From Lathyrus oleraceus (lineage: Eukaryota; Streptophyta; Magnoliopsida; Fabales; Fabaceae): a stretch of DNA of 64,000 bases. The notes beneath the pieces are model-generated. The model had not been told where the DNA came from and did not search any database. It saw only the letters and a list, made by a program, of their open reading frames with translations. Shown here one piece after another: positions 11,501 to 23,985 of the stretch (positions are counted from its first letter, which is position 1; each line of letters opens with the position of its first letter). The translations under genes were made by a program, and so were the position numbers. Where the stretch lies: the NCBI RefSeq assembly GCF_024323335.1, contig NC_066583.1, forward strand, positions 271,122,916 through 271,186,915. Direction: 5' to 3'.

Positions 11501-13464
11501 ATCATCCTCACCATTCCTATTTAGAGAGAAATGTGAGCTTGAAAATCATGCTGTATGAACTGAAATGGCACGATTTGCAAAATTAAGACCACCACTGGCC
11601 TGCCTCAAGTGAGAGGACTTCAGAAAATAGCATAAACCAGAGAAATTCACATTGTATTGCCAGATTTGAATCAAAAAAGTTTGAGGTTCTACCTCTGAAA
11701 TGAAGCTTCAAACAACACAGATCCTTCAAGCTCTTGATCTACTTTTGCTCTGGAAGTGTGATGGTGATGATAGGTTAAGGAATTGAGCTTTGAAAATCAA
11801 CTAATGATGTTGAATTTCAAGCATGAAAGAGAAAGAGAAAACTGAAAATTCCTTTAGTGAGGGCTGGGATTTCAATTCAGCAGCAATTCAGATCTCCACT
11901 TGGTTGCCATTTGAATGAGAATGCATACTTATTTATAGCTGAAATGTGAAGAGAAGCATGGTTCCCTCGTGTGCATGAGATTTGAATCCTCCTTGCATGG
12001 GCCTGTACAGTCGCATGTAAGGCCCAATGATGGGTGCAAATCCTTGCTGATACCACCTGGAAATGAATTGGACGTGCACATTGGATTGCACAAGCTTGCA
12101 CACCAAGTTTTAATGTGAAGTGCAAAAATGAACCTAAATAGAAAGCTCTTCGAAACTCACACATGGAAATTCACAAAAAGTAATGGGAGTAATGGTTGGA
12201 AAGCTCTTGAAATAAGGAACAAAAGTCATGTTGGGAAAAAATTCATTTGGAGTTTGGAACTTAATGAAAACTGGCTGTGAAAGTTTGGGTACAAAACATG
12301 TTTAAGTCACCTTTGAAAACTTTCACCAAAAGCAAGCATCTTCAAGCCCTTCTGTTTCAATGATTCAAACCTCAAATGATAAAACTTCCAACATACAAGT
12401 TGTATATATTTTCAAGATGATCAATTTAGACTCAAAGTTTGCATCATTTGGATTTTTCATGAGAAAGTTATGGGCACTTGAAGTTGGACATTTTTCAAAT
12501 TCAATGACTTAGGTCCAAAGTGACCTATAATATTTTGTATTATCACATGTGTTTCTTTTAGGATTATGAAATTTTGGCCAACATAACATTTGAATTAGAC
12601 ATCTTAAGATTTCCAATTAATTTGGTCTCACCTCAAAATCATAAAAAATAAGGAAGTTGGGTCCTTGGGAAGTTGACCCAAAATTAGGGTTTCAGTCAAA
12701 ATGACCTATAATATTTTGAAATGAATGATGACCTTCCAAGTTTCAAATTAATTTTTGATTAACATGAAAGTTGTTCATATGGTTCGTAAGAACATTTTTT
12801 CTCTTAGGGTAATCTTCATTTGACAAACACATTAAAAGTTGTATCTCAGTGATCTTCAGTTTAGTCAGATGACTTGACTGGTCAACTTCTCAAGGCCAAA
12901 CTTCCAATCTTGATGAATGAATGATTGATAGGACTCACATAGGCTCATATATGCATAAAGTAATGAATGAAAGAACTTCCCTTGATTAAATTTGATCATA
13001 GGTTGAGGTTGCTTCATGAGCAAGGCACAATCAAAGCACAGTTGAATTAGGGTTTCCTTGGGAAACAATCCTCAAGCCCTTTGGGTTATCTTGATCAAAT
13101 TGGCAAATTGAGATACTTGGGAGACATATATGATGATTAGGAACTTTGTGGACCATTTTCATGCTTGTTCTCATCTTCATCTAGCCACTTCATTGAGCTT
13201 AGAAGCCTCCTAGGAGCATGGGAGCACATGATTACTTGAGCTTCAAAACAAAAAGAGTTAGTGACATATTTTTGTGCTTTTGGTTAGTAATCAAAATAAG
13301 AAAAGCAATAATATACAATACAAGCATACTTGGTGGTCTCAAACCACTCACACAAGTCCCAACCCTAGGGTTAAGGAGCCAAACATGCTATGATCCTTAA
13401 GGCAATGCACTGAGCAATGATATGATGACATGAGGGATCTTAGGGTCAAAATTAGGGTCTTACA
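8591..13464 (-). repeat. Ogre-1 3' LTR (4,874 bp)
   Basis: Starts TGTAGCGGGG and ends GGGTCTTACA, directly beside the polypurine tract. Read on the minus strand it opens TGTAAGACCCTAATTTTGACC, the usual Ogre start. It contains no credible gene; short open stretches inside it (for example 11877-12164 on the minus strand) do not match anything. A TATA box lies at 11930-11937. AT-rich stretches fill 10650-11170. Confidence 0.9.
11930..11937 (-). promoter_or_regulatory. TATA box in the Ogre-1 LTR
   Basis: TATAAATA on the minus strand, 1.53 kb from the U3 end. The Ogre-2 LTR has the same box (34029-34036), 1.32 kb from its own U3 end, which supports it as the core promoter. Confidence 0.6.
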
Positions 13465-13478
13465 GATGCCCCTATTTA
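13465..13478 (-). other. Ogre-1 polypurine tract
   Basis: TAAATAGGGGCATC on the minus strand abuts the LTR start. Plus-strand DNA priming uses such a tract. Ogre-2 has nearly the same sequence at 32697-32710. Confidence 0.8.
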
Positions 13479-13945
13479 AGGTCATTATAGCCGGAGATAT
13501 GAAGGTTAAAATCTTCATCTCGACGAGGTAGAATGGGCTTAAATAATAATAAAGAGACGAATTTTGGTCCCTAAGAGACCTCATGATCCAAATGTATGCA
13601 TGCAAAAAAAAAAACTTCATGGTGAATAATTGCCACGAAGAAAAAGAAATCAAGAGAAACTGAAAAAATCCATAGGAGTAACACACTCACTAGGGAGACA
13701 GAGACTCTGGCGGAAAATAGGGTGAAAATGCGTGAGCAGGCCACGACTTGAAAACTTGTTGGGAGACACGAAGGAATTCCACGAAAATAAATCGATGGAA
13801 AGACTCGAGCTGACGCAAAAACGCATGTATTGGGGAATATGCCAATACAGCAAAACTGTCCATAAAGGACACCTCAGATAAAAATCCGGACTCAGACGGG
13901 GATGTCCACAAAGGACTCAGCTGAGAAAGAAAAAACGAGATACTA

Positions 13946-14693
13946 CCGGCTACCGGGTAATAAACTCAAGGGGAGACATGTTATCAAAACACCGGATACT
14001 GGGTGGGAGGACAACACACTCGGGGAGACAGAATATCTAAGATCGGTATAAGGGTGAGAGATATCAATCATCCAAAACATCTGAGGAGGACCTAAAAGGT
14101 ACATCTCAACTCAAGAAATCTGACTCCACAGGGGACAAAAAAGTCATAATAGGGAGAAGAAGGAAGGAACACCAGGGATACCGGTTACTGGGTATATAAT
14201 AGGTGACCAACCAGGCGTGGATTGGGAACATATCCAAGAGACTCATCATCCGAAAGGAGGGCTGAAAAAGCAAACTCGACTTACAGGATGGACATTCAAT
14301 CCCACAAGGGAATATGAATCTTACTCAACTGGGGAAGAAAAAGACTTCAACTGAAGAGCGCATGAGACATATTATCTATTACCGTCATAATGTAGATAAC
14401 ATACTCGCATGGAAGATTATCCACAACCGGTTACTGGGTTAATGAAGGATAAATCGACCGAAAAGAAAGGACATCGGGATACCAGTTACTGGGTATATAA
14501 TGATGACCAATCTGAAGGAGGAACAATCATTACCAAACAAGGGTAAATGAAAGATGACTCGCCAGGGATAAATTGCCTGACAAAAGCAATCATCCAAGAG
14601 ATATATCACCTACTACTGGGTGGTATACTAAAAAAACAAAGGAATATCAATACGGTTACTAGGTAAAGATAACCAACAAAGAGGGGATTACAT
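13946..14693. repeat. Dispersed degenerate CCGGTTACTGGGT motifs
   Basis: Copies or near-copies lie at about 13946, 13991, 14180, 14425, 14480, 14608 and 14650, each reading close to ACCGGTTACTGGGTA but separated by unequal unique sequence. They look like the source from which the regular array to the right was amplified, or its decayed remains. Confidence 0.65.
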
Positions 14694-15281
14694 CTACCGG
14701 TTATTGGGTAGAAAACCACAAAAATAGGACTTACAACTACCGATTACTGGGTAGAAAGCCAACAAAGAGGGGATTACATCTACCGGTTACTGGGTAGAAA
14801 ACCACAAGAATAGGACTTACAACTACCGGTTACGGGGTAGAAGGCCACAAAAATAGGAGTTACAACTACCGGTTACGGGGTAGAAGGCCACCAAAGAGGG
14901 GATTACATCTACCAGTTACTGGGTAGAAAACCACAAAAATAGGACTTACAACTAGCGGTTACGGGGTAGAAGGCCACAGAAATAGGACTTACAACTACCG
15001 GTTACGGGGTAGAAGGCCACAAAAATAGGACTTACAACTACCGGTTACGGGGTAGAAGGTCACCAAAGAGGGGATTACATCTACCGGTTACTGGGTAGAA
15101 AACCACAAAAATAGGACTTACAACTACCGGTTACGGGGTAGAAGGCCACAAAAATAAGACTTACAACTACCGGTTATGGGGTAGAAGGCCACCAAAGAGG
15201 GGATTACATCTACTGGTTACTGGGTAGAAAACCACAAAAATAGGACTTACAACTACCGGTTACGGGGTAGAAGACCACAAA
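14694..15281. repeat. 43-bp minisatellite in the Ogre-1 3' UTR, about 14 copies
   Basis: Units beginning CTACCGGTTACKGGGTAGAA start at 14694 and the last at 15253, exactly 13 x 43 bp apart, so there is no net indel across the array. Three unit types occur: A (GTAGAAAACC, tail AATAGGACTTACAA), B (GTAGAAGGCC, same tail) and C (GAGGGGATTACAT tail). Their order is close to A C A B C A B B C A B C A B, a nascent 129-bp higher-order repeat. Confidence 0.9.
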
Positions 15282-16850
15282 ATCCACTGGGGAAAAGATG
15301 GACAATTACTGGTTACTGAGCAATTGAACAACTAAACCACATGGAACTGAAGGGGATAACAAGAAAGGAGTCAATCTAGGAACAAACTAGAAAGACACAA
15401 TCAAACAAGACTCAACCCGATGAGGATATAACTCAGGGGAGTAATTCCACCCCGATACACAACTGGGGAGGAAACTGAAACAATAATCATCCACAAGGAC
15501 ATAACTCAATAGGGAAGAAAGAAGGAAAGGTAGACACTTTCTGATTATGGGGATGACTATATATGGAGAGATCAGACACAAACATCTGCTTGGGGAAGAA
15601 CATTTCACCAATAGCAAGAGATAACAAGCAACGATATATGGCAAAGAATGCAATCATGAATATCTGAATGCTATGATTATACATGTATATGCGTGATTTG
15701 TGTATCATTAATGCTGACAGACAAACATATCTAACACAAACAGGCTCACGAGCCTCAAGTGGATATCTGACACAACATCTCAGCCAAAAGGTCGAGGCCT
15801 ACAAGAGAAATCAACTATGGTAAGGATGTATCAAATACCAGAAGACATCAATCACCGCTATGGATAGGCAAAGTCACAACTGCCAACTTCCAAGGACTTC
15901 TCATCAGTTCGGGAACAGGTATCTGAATATCAATAAGATATATCATAGAAGAAACTCTACTGGGGAACTAACGCCAAACAGGTACCCATCAAACAATTTC
16001 ATCTAACTGCCGGAGAGATATCTATGCTAAAGGGAGAAAGAACAATTCGCTCCGTTGGGGAAGAAAACACCACATCTTCCTTAACATATCTCAATACTGG
16101 AAGAGATTTTCAGCCTCAGAGGGGATACAAATTATCAAACTCGGGTCAGGTAACCTGCCGGGGATAAGCTGCAAGCAATTCTCAAAGGGAATTGTCTTGG
16201 CTGAGGGCATCATGATATGCTGGGGACGAAAGGGGGAACACGCCCTTTCACCAACTGCTCTAGACAAGTTCTTGCTGAGGAAACAACTGAAAACTGATGA
16301 AGAGGATATAAACATGCCAGAATATGAACAAAATGTCTTACCCTTTTGGAAATCGTACTATCCTTGGGAGAGCACTAAAGACGTTTCAATTATCCTTTCA
16401 GTTGTGAATGTTCATTTTGTTTAAAAACAGTTTATAAAAACTTTATTTGTTTAAAGCAATGATATTTATCAATTAAAACATGCAAACATTTGTTAAACAG
16501 AAACAAGCAAGAGTGCCAAGAATTGGATAAAGGCTCAAATTTATTTTAATAGAATGGTAGTCCGCAAATGGCGAAACTCCATGGATCTTTACAAATTTGA
16601 AATTGGTGATATATATTGGAAAAAGGGATATATTGAACATAATGACCATTTCTCCACCAACTCTGAATCCAATGCATTTGAAGCTTCAGTTGACGATGAC
16701 TGAGCGAGGATCTTTGACAGAAGACAGCTATAGAACAAAGTCTTGTCAGGATGCAGTTACTTGCCAAATCCCTAATTTTTTCCTAGATTACCCCAGGGTG
16801 AGGTACTCAATCTAGCGGGATACACGTATTCATTTTTTCATGTCTCTAAC

Positions 16851-16945
16851 TTTTGCCTGGACCGCCCTTTTGGGTTTTCAATCCACCGAGACGCTCATTT
16901 TTGCCTAAGCCGCTCTTTCGGGTTTTCAACTTAGCGAGCTATTCT
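16851..16945 (-). repeat. Two copies of a GGGTTTTCAA-type repeat just 3' of integrase
   Basis: TTTTGCCTGGACCGCCC...GGGTTTTCAATC and TTTTGCCTAAGCCGCTC...GGGTTTTCAACT are about 50 bp apart. On the minus strand they read as GAAAACCCRAAAGRGCGG blocks immediately after the integrase stop. Function unknown. Confidence 0.6.
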
Positions 16946-16954
16946 GTTTTATTT

Positions 16955-18297
16955 TTAGGCGAAGGATTTCTTGACTGCATCTGAATTCACAAGACGAGTG
17001 AAATCCTCCCCATCCATAGCTGTAAGAAACAAAGCACCGCCTGAAAAGGCCCTCTTAACAACATATGGACCTTCATAGTTTGGAGTCCACTTGCCCCTGG
17101 AATCGGGCGCGAAAGACAAGACTTTCTTGAGCACGAGGTCACCTTCTCGGAACACACGAGGCTTGACCTTCTTATCAAAGGCTTTCTTCATCCTTTGCTG
17201 ATACAACTGACCATGGCACATGGAAGTTAATCTCTTCTCTTCAATCAAATTCAATTGGTCATAACGACTCTGAATCCGTTCAGCCTCAGTCAACTTGGCT
17301 TCCATCAAGACTCTCATTGATGGGATCTCAACCTCCACGGGGAGCACAGCCTCCATGCCATATACAAGAGAGAAAGGGGTTGCCCCTGTTGGAGTGCAGA
17401 CAGGCCAATCTTTGTATGTAACAACCATCTTCTAAATGATCTTCTTGATGTTCTTGTTAGCAGCTTCAACAGCCCCATTCATCTTGGGTCTATAGGGAGA
17501 AGAATTATGATGTGCAATCTTCAACTCGCTACACAGCTCTTTCATCATCTTATTGTTCAAGTTAGATCCATTTCAATAATGGTCTTGTCTGGCACACCAT
17601 ATCGGCATATAAGTTGATTCTTGATAAAATTCACAACCACCTGCCTGGTCACATTCGCATATGATGCCACTTCAACCCACTTGGTGAAGTAATCAATAGC
17701 TACGAGAATAAAACGGTGATCGTTAGACGCTTTAGGTTCAATCATACCAATCATGTCAATTCCCCACATGGAGAAAGGCCATGGTGAGGAAATAACATTC
17801 AAAAGTGTTGGAGGAATATGAATCTTATCCACATAAATCTGGCACTTGTGGCATTTCTTCACGTATTTGCAGCAGTCAGACTCCATTGTCAGCCAATAGT
17901 AGCCTGCTCTCAACATCTTCTTTGCCATAACATGTCCATTGGAATGAGTTCCAAATGAACCCTTATGGACTTCAGTCATCAACAGGCCTGTTTCGTGTCT
18001 ATCCACGCATCTGAGCAGAACCATGTTAAAATTCCTCTTGTAAAGCACATCACCATTAAGGTAGAAACTGCCAGATAATCTCCTCAAAGTCTTCTTATCT
18101 TTAGCAGATGCCCCAGGCGGGTACGTATGACTTTGGAGAAAGAATTTGATATCATAATACCATGGCTTATCATCTTTCACTTCTTCAACTGCAAACACAT
18201 GAGCTGGTCTATCCAAGCGCATCACAGTGATATTGGGGACTTCATTCCAATACTTCACTACAATCATTGAAGCAAGCGTAGCAAGAGCATCCGCCAT
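16955..18297 (-). pseudogene. Ogre-1 integrase, broken
   Basis: The N-terminal zinc region (HKGSFGTHSNGHVM...CHKCQ) lies near 17840-17970, and the core starts with WGIDMIGMIEPKASNDHRFI (about 17715-17775). The second catalytic region reads IEMDLT instead of the family's DNG-type pattern and is followed by a stop and frame change at about 17557. The final 157-codon piece (16955-17428) carries GATPFSLVYGMEAVLPVE and a C-terminal DNA-binding part. Compared with the family, roughly 20 codons are missing between YKDW and TGATP. It cannot be active. Confidence 0.85.
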
Positions 18298-18783
18298 CCG
18301 ATTCTCATCTCGAGAAATATGATGTAAGTCAACCTTAGTAAAGAAAGTTCAAATCCTCCTCGCATAATCTCTATATGGGATGAGGCCATGCTGATTCGTC
18401 TCCCATTCACCCTTAATCTGATTAACAATAAGGGCCGAATCTCCATAAACATCAAGATGTTTGATCCTAAGATCAACACATTCTTCCAAACCCATAATAC
18501 AAGCCTTATACTCCGCCATATTATTCGTGCATTTGAAAGTTAGCCTTGTTGTAAAAGGAAAATGTGTGCCTTGAGGAGTAATAATCACTGTCCCAATACC
18601 ATTTCCGTATTGATTAACAGCACCATCGAACACCATACCCCATCGGGAACCAGGCTCTGGCCCTTCATCGAGCGTAGGCTCATCACAATCTTTCATCTTC
18701 AAATACAGAATCTCCTCATCAGGGAAGTTATACTGCACAGACTGATAATCTTCAATTGGTTGATGTGCCAAATGGTCAGCCAA
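18298..18783 (-). pseudogene. Ogre-1 second RNase H (aRNH)
   Basis: RWGMVFDGAVNQYGNGIGTV, then NNMAEYKACIMGLEECVDL, then DVYGDSALIVNQIKGEWET: the D-E-D pattern of the extra RNase H carried by the Tat lineage. The D of VFDGA, the E of MAEYK and the D of YGDS are all present. A stop after DYARRI at about 18347 interrupts the last helix (HHISRDENRMADALA), which continues in the same protein order toward the integrase. Confidence 0.85.
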
Positions 18784-20373
18784 GATACTACCTTTAATAG
18801 CTTTTTGAGCTCGATACTCAATATCATACTAAGATAACAACATCTGCCAATGGGCAATCCTCCCAGTTAAAACAGGCTTCTCAAAGATATACTTGATTGG
18901 ATCCATTTTGGATATCAACCAAGTCGTATGATTCAACATATACTGGCGTAAGCGCTTAGCAGCCCAAGCCAAAGCACAACATGTCTTCTCAAACATTGAG
19001 TACCGAGACTCACAATGGTGAACTTCTTACTCAAGTAGTATATTGCATACTCTTTCTTTCCTGATTCATCTTGCTGACCCAAGATGCACCCCATAGAATC
19101 ATCAAGCACAGTCAAGTACATAATCAATGGTTTCCTTTCAACAGGCGGAGACAGAATCGGAGGCTCAGACAGATACTCTTTGATACTGTCAAAGGCTTTT
19201 TGGCAATCCTCGATCCAATCATGACGCTGATCTTTCTGGAGGAGCTTGAATATAGGCGCACATGTGGCAGTCATGTGGGATATAAATCTCGAAATATAAT
19301 TCAAGCGACCAAGAAAACCTCAGACTTGCTTCTCAGTTTTGGGCGTAGGCATCTCTTGTATTGCTTTGACCTTGGCAGGATCAACTTCAATACCTCTCTC
19401 GCTAACAATAAAGCCCAATAACTTGCCGGAACGGACTCCAAATGTACACTTGTTCGGATTCAGGCGGAATTTGTACTTTCTCAAACGCTGGAAAAGCTTC
19501 AACAAGTGTTCTTCATGTTCAACTTCCGTTTTCGACTTTGCAATCATATCATCAACATACACTTTAATCTCCTTGTGCATCATATCATGAAACAAGGTAG
19601 TCATAGCGCGTTGATACGTGGCTCCGGCGTTCTTCAAACCGAAGGGCATCACTCGATAACAGAATGTTCCCCAAGGTGTGATGAATGTTGTCTTCTCCAT
19701 ATCCTCGGGTGCCATTTTAATCTGATTATAATCGGAAAATCCGTCCATAAATGAGAAGACATTGAATTTAGCTGTATTGTCTACCAACATATCAATGTGT
19801 GGTAGAGGAAAATCATCTTTCAGACTAGCTTTATTCAAGTCAAGGTAGTCTACACACGTTCGGACTTTTCCATCTTTCTTAGGCACAGGCACAATATTGG
19901 CCACCCATTTAGGAAATGTAGAAGTCACCAGAAACCCCACATCAATTTGTTTCTGAACTTCTTCTTTAATCTTCACTGCCATATCAGGATGAGTTCTTCT
20001 GAGCTTCTGCTTCACAGGCATGCACTCAGGCTTCAATGGCAAGAAATGTTGCACAATATCAGTATCTAGACCAGGCATGTCTTCGTACGACCAGGAAAAG
20101 ACGTCGACATATTCTTGTAGCAACTCGATCAACCCCTTCTTAACAGATTCTTCAAGGAGTGCCCCAATCTTTACTTCACGAATACAATCCTCAGACCCCA
20201 AGTTGACTGTTTCCAGATTTTCAAGATGCGGATGAATAATCTTCTCCTCGTGCTCAAGCAGACGGGTAATCTCATCAGGAATCTTTTCAACATCATCTTC
20301 TTCTGCCTCAAATACAGGGAACTCAAAGTTGGAAGATGGTGTTGGATTATTATGTTCAATGGGTTTGATTAAC
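18784..20373 (-). pseudogene. Ogre-1 reverse transcriptase and RNase H exon
   Basis: Opens after a splice acceptor at 20374-20378 and runs through NPTPSSNFEFPVFEAEEDD, CVDYLDLNKASLKD, FMDGFSDYNQI, MPFGLKNAGATYQRAM and the catalytic YVDDMIAKS (near 19545-19560), all intact. It is broken by TGA at about 19317-19319 just before GFLGRLNYI, by a frameshift near 19015 after YYLSKKF, and by TAG near 18829. The TGA and TAG positions are arginine and glutamate codons in relatives. RT and RNase H would make element DNA in the particle. Confidence 0.88.
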
Positions 20374-20642
20374 CTGCATAATGATTTTGAGTATAAAAGA
20401 GATTTCAGAATTCAAACAAGGCAATTCATTATGCAGATGAAAAGATTGATTTTTTTCTTTTTTTTAGGGTTTTATAGTGATCACCAATTTCATGCAAAAG
20501 CAAAAAGTGAAAAATAATTTGAAAAACAAACATTTAACATGCGATTATTGAATGAATATCATTGTATTAATCAAATTTTTCCAACAATGTCTTCACTTCT
20601 TCTTTTGGAATGGGGGAAGGGTTTTCAAACAAAATGAACATA
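20374..20642 (-). other. Ogre-1 intron region between protease and RT
   Basis: The 3' splice site is well formed on the minus strand: ATTATGCAG followed by GTTAATC, with a polypyrimidine stretch upstream (in plus coordinates about 20450-20465). All frames in the upstream part hold stops, while the exon starts in frame immediately downstream. Spliced introns at this place are established for Ogre elements. The donor site was not fixed; it should lie near or inside the end of the protease ORF. Confidence 0.65.
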
Positions 20643-21566
20643 TTACGTTGACTTGTGGATAACTGTTGGAACATCAACAACGACCCAATTATTGTAGATT
20701 CCACCGGGTATGACAAAGTTGCCGAGGTCTTCCTCTTCATCATCTTCAACAATGGTAGCAGGTTCCTGATCTTCAATAGTGTGGATGAAACCTCCACTCT
20801 GGAACAACCCACGCTCATTGGAAACACCAGAAGAATACCCTATGCCAGCTCGGGACTTATTATCTTCCAACTTTATCATTTTCCCCAAACCAGTAGTTGC
20901 ACCATGCTCAATGGCCAACTTCGCATCATTATAGGAGACAAATGAAGAAAGTCCTTTCCTTGAAGGCTCATCAATAGACAGGGCTTGGAACGGAGTCCCA
21001 ACCTCATCCTCAGCATCAATATAGGAAAAGGAAGATAAATGACTGACCAAGAGAGCCTTCTCTCCCCCTATCACCACCAACTTCTTATTCTTTACAAACT
21101 TTAATTTTTGGTGAAGGGTGGATGTCACGGCGCCTGCCTCATGAATCCATAGTCTTCCAAGCATACAGCTGTAAGACGGATGAATATCCATGACCTGAAA
21201 AGTGATATGGAAATCACTAGGTCCAATCTTGATCGGGAGTTCTAGTTCACCGATCACGATTTTGCGCGATCCATCAAACACCTTCACAACCACTCCACCC
21301 CGCCTCATGGGAGGCCACTGGTATGAAAGTTTAGCAAGAGTGGATTTTGGCAACACATTAAGTGATGATCCTGTGTCCACCAACACATTGGACAAGGCAT
21401 CATCCTTACAGGTCATAGATATGTGTAAAGCCAAATTGTGGTCTTTTCCCTCCTCGAGAAGATCAGCATCACAAAAGCTCAAGTTGTTGCAAGCGGTTAT
21501 ATTTGCAACAATGCTATCAAACTGCTCTATGGTGACATCGTGATCCACATATGCCATGTCCAACAC
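20643..21566 (-). pseudogene. Ogre-1 aspartic protease region
   Basis: 307 uninterrupted codons, joined in frame to gag except for one TAG at 21567-21569. The active site NVLVDTGSSLNVLPKSTL is at about residue 81-98 with the D-T-G triad intact; the SCMLGRLWIHEAGAV block follows near residue 155. The C-terminal third is acidic and ends VIHKST at a stop just before the intron region. Protease would cleave gag-pol. By itself this segment is intact; the flanking stop makes it a pseudogene. Confidence 0.85.
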
Positions 21567-21569
21567 CCT

Positions 21570-23985
21570 CTACAAAGCTTCATGGTGTGGCTCAGAATTC
21601 ATCAACAAAGATAAGACATATATCTTTGATGGAGTTTGTAGCAGCTGATCAATAACATTGTATTCACTCTTTTTGATGAGCCTCAGCATCTCATCACCAT
21701 CGTCTTTCACAATGCCAGACTGGCCAACCAGGATAGGAGTATTATTATTCTTAACGGCAACAGGGTCAACACCCTTCAGAACAGGAACACAATTATTTGA
21801 AGAAGAAGTCCCCACAGGACCGGTAAGATTAACAACAGTTCTCTTCACAATGTCTTCATGGGATTTCGGCTGCGCCGAGAAAACACGATCGCTACGGGTC
21901 ACACCACTGACATCTGAAATGCTAACTACAGAAGTTGAGGGCAACATCACCTTTTTTCCATCCTCTAGCATGACAGCGTTATATCGATAGGGAACAACTT
22001 TGTCTGATACATACGGGACAGGACCCGCTGGCTTGATCACAAGAGCTGGTGATACCTTCTTCTTGCTGCCATTATACTTGATGACAACATGCTCAGGAAT
22101 TTTAAACACTGGGGTGATAACATCAACTTTATCCTCATTACGATTCTGAAGTATTTCAATCATCCTCTGATCAATCATCTCTTGGATGTCCATTCTTACT
22201 TGACGACATTCTCTCTCATTGATAGTGCACACCTGGCACCTATCATGGTCATGCTCGTAGTGGCTGTGTTCACACAACAACTTATGCATCTCAACCAAGG
22301 ATTTCCTTATGTCATTCACATAAAGGACTTTGTATTTTCCATGGCATCCCTGGACCATATTAACGGTTGCCTTCCCATGCTCGGGCAATGGGTTCTTCTT
22401 CATGTTCGGACCTATGTCCTCAAAAAACAAAATCCCACTTCTCACAAGGTCTTGCACCTTGGTCTTCAACGGGTAACAATTCTCCACGTCATGCCCGGGA
22501 GCACCGGAATGATACACACAATGAAGTTCAAGCTTATACCACCACTGAGGGTTGGCTGGTACAGCGGGAGGATCTCGTGGAGTTATCAGCTTCCTATCAA
22601 TCAAGGAAGGATAAAGCTCAGCATATGTCATCGGAATCGGGTCAAAAGTTACCCTCTTCCTCTCGTAGTTTCTGGTGCTGGTGTTATTATTGTTGTGAGG
22701 CTGATAGGCCTGCTGTTGTTGACAATGTTGTTGTTGTTGTTGAATTTCTCGGAAAGCAGGTGCTATATGAGCCACCTGGTGTTGGTCGACGGCAGGATGC
22801 ACATCCTTCCTCCTTACAGAGGGCCTTCTTTTAATATGAGAGGACACAACACGAGTCTCTCCCTCCTTCTTCCTAGCAAAGCCTCCATACTTCTTTGCTG
22901 AGGAACTGTCATCTTTAGATAAACGTCCTTCACGGACCCCTTCTTCTAATCTCATCCCCATATTCACCATTTCGGTGAAGTCTGAGGGAGCACTAGCGAT
23001 CATTCTTTTATAATAGAAAGAGCTCAAAGTCTTCAAGAAGATCTTTGTCATCACCTTCTCTTCAAGGGGTGGCACTATCTGAGCTGCCAATTCTCGCCAT
23101 CTCTGGGCGTACTCCTTAAAGGTCTCCTTATCCTTCTGCGACATCGCTCTTAATTAGTCCCTATCTGGAGCCATATCCACATTATACTTATATTTCTTAA
23201 CGAAGGCCTCGCCTAGATCGTTAAAAGAGCGGATGCTTGCACTCTCCAGCCCCATATACCACCGGAGCGCAACACATGTCAGGCTATCCTGAAAGTAGTG
23301 GATCAACAGTTGGTCATTATCAGTCTGTGTTGACATCTTGCGGGCATACATCACAAGATGGCTGAGGGGGCATGTGTTTCCCTTATACTTCTCAAAGTCA
23401 GGCACTTTTAATTTAACAGGGATCTTTACGTTGGGCACTAGGCACAACTCAACAACACTTTTACCAAAGAGGTCCTTTCCCCCTCAAAGTCTTTAGTTCC
23501 TTGTGCAACTCAAGGAATTGATCTTTCATCTCATCCATCTTCTCATATACGTTCGGGCCCTCAGACGGCTCAGAATGATAGATGGTGTCTTCAACACGGG
23601 GAAGGGTGTGCACAATGGGAGATGGCACAAACAGGACCGGGCTAGATGCCGCTATGGAAGCGAGAGTAGGAGCGAAGCCCTCTGGCACAAAATTAGCAGG
23701 CATTCCCCAAGGGAACCCGGCTGGCATAGTCAGAGCAAAATGGGTTGTTGCAGCAGGCACAGTAGAAGTTGCTATCTCAGATATGACAGTCCTCGCGAGA
23801 GGAGTTGCAGGAGTTGGCGAAGCTTGGCTCTGGGCGGCCAGAACTGACTCCATCATGGAAATCAGCCTAGAAATCTCTTTCTTTAAGTCCCTGTTCTCTT
23901 GCTCTAGGTGCTCCATTATCCTCGGATGATTGGCTCTGGTATTATACCGGTGCGTCAACCTGTCTTCAAAATAAATGAAGAGCAA
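21570..23985 (-). pseudogene. Ogre-1 gag, one frameshift and one stop
   Basis: Three pieces in gene order. 23461-23985 has a coiled-coil-like start (HLEQENRDLKKEISRL). 23154-23447 has the capsid block KVPDFEKYKGNTCPLSHL. 21570-23144 has TFKEYAQRWRELAAQI and a knuckle-like CVYHSGAPGHDVENC at about residue 210. The first join is a frameshift beside a run of five Gs near 23466. The second is a TAA at 23151-23153 where relatives have glutamine. A glutamine-rich tract lies near 22690-22745. Confidence 0.87.

Larger units (their letters stand above)
13479..16954 (-). other. Ogre-1 3' untranslated region, repeat-rich, no gene
   Basis: About 3.5 kb between the integrase stop and the polypurine tract. 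Short open stretches (for example 13348-13686, 15387-15708, 16091-16315) have no recognisable domain. From about 13946 to 15320 the motif ACCGGTTACTGGGT recurs, first at irregular intervals and then as a regular 43-bp array. Ogre 3' UTRs are known to be hypervariable and to seed satellite repeats. Confidence 0.75.

Noticed and set aside
11877..12164. 95-codon minus-strand ORF in the Ogre-1 LTR
   Set aside because: It overlaps the LTR promoter, has no domain and no counterpart recognised in the other Ogre LTRs.
14694..15281. CRISPR array
   Set aside because: Units abut head to tail with a 43-bp period and no unique spacers, in a plant retrotransposon.
22089..22901. 270-codon plus-strand ORF
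   Set aside because: It is antisense to Ogre-1 gag, which has clear domain matches; its translation has no recognisable domain.
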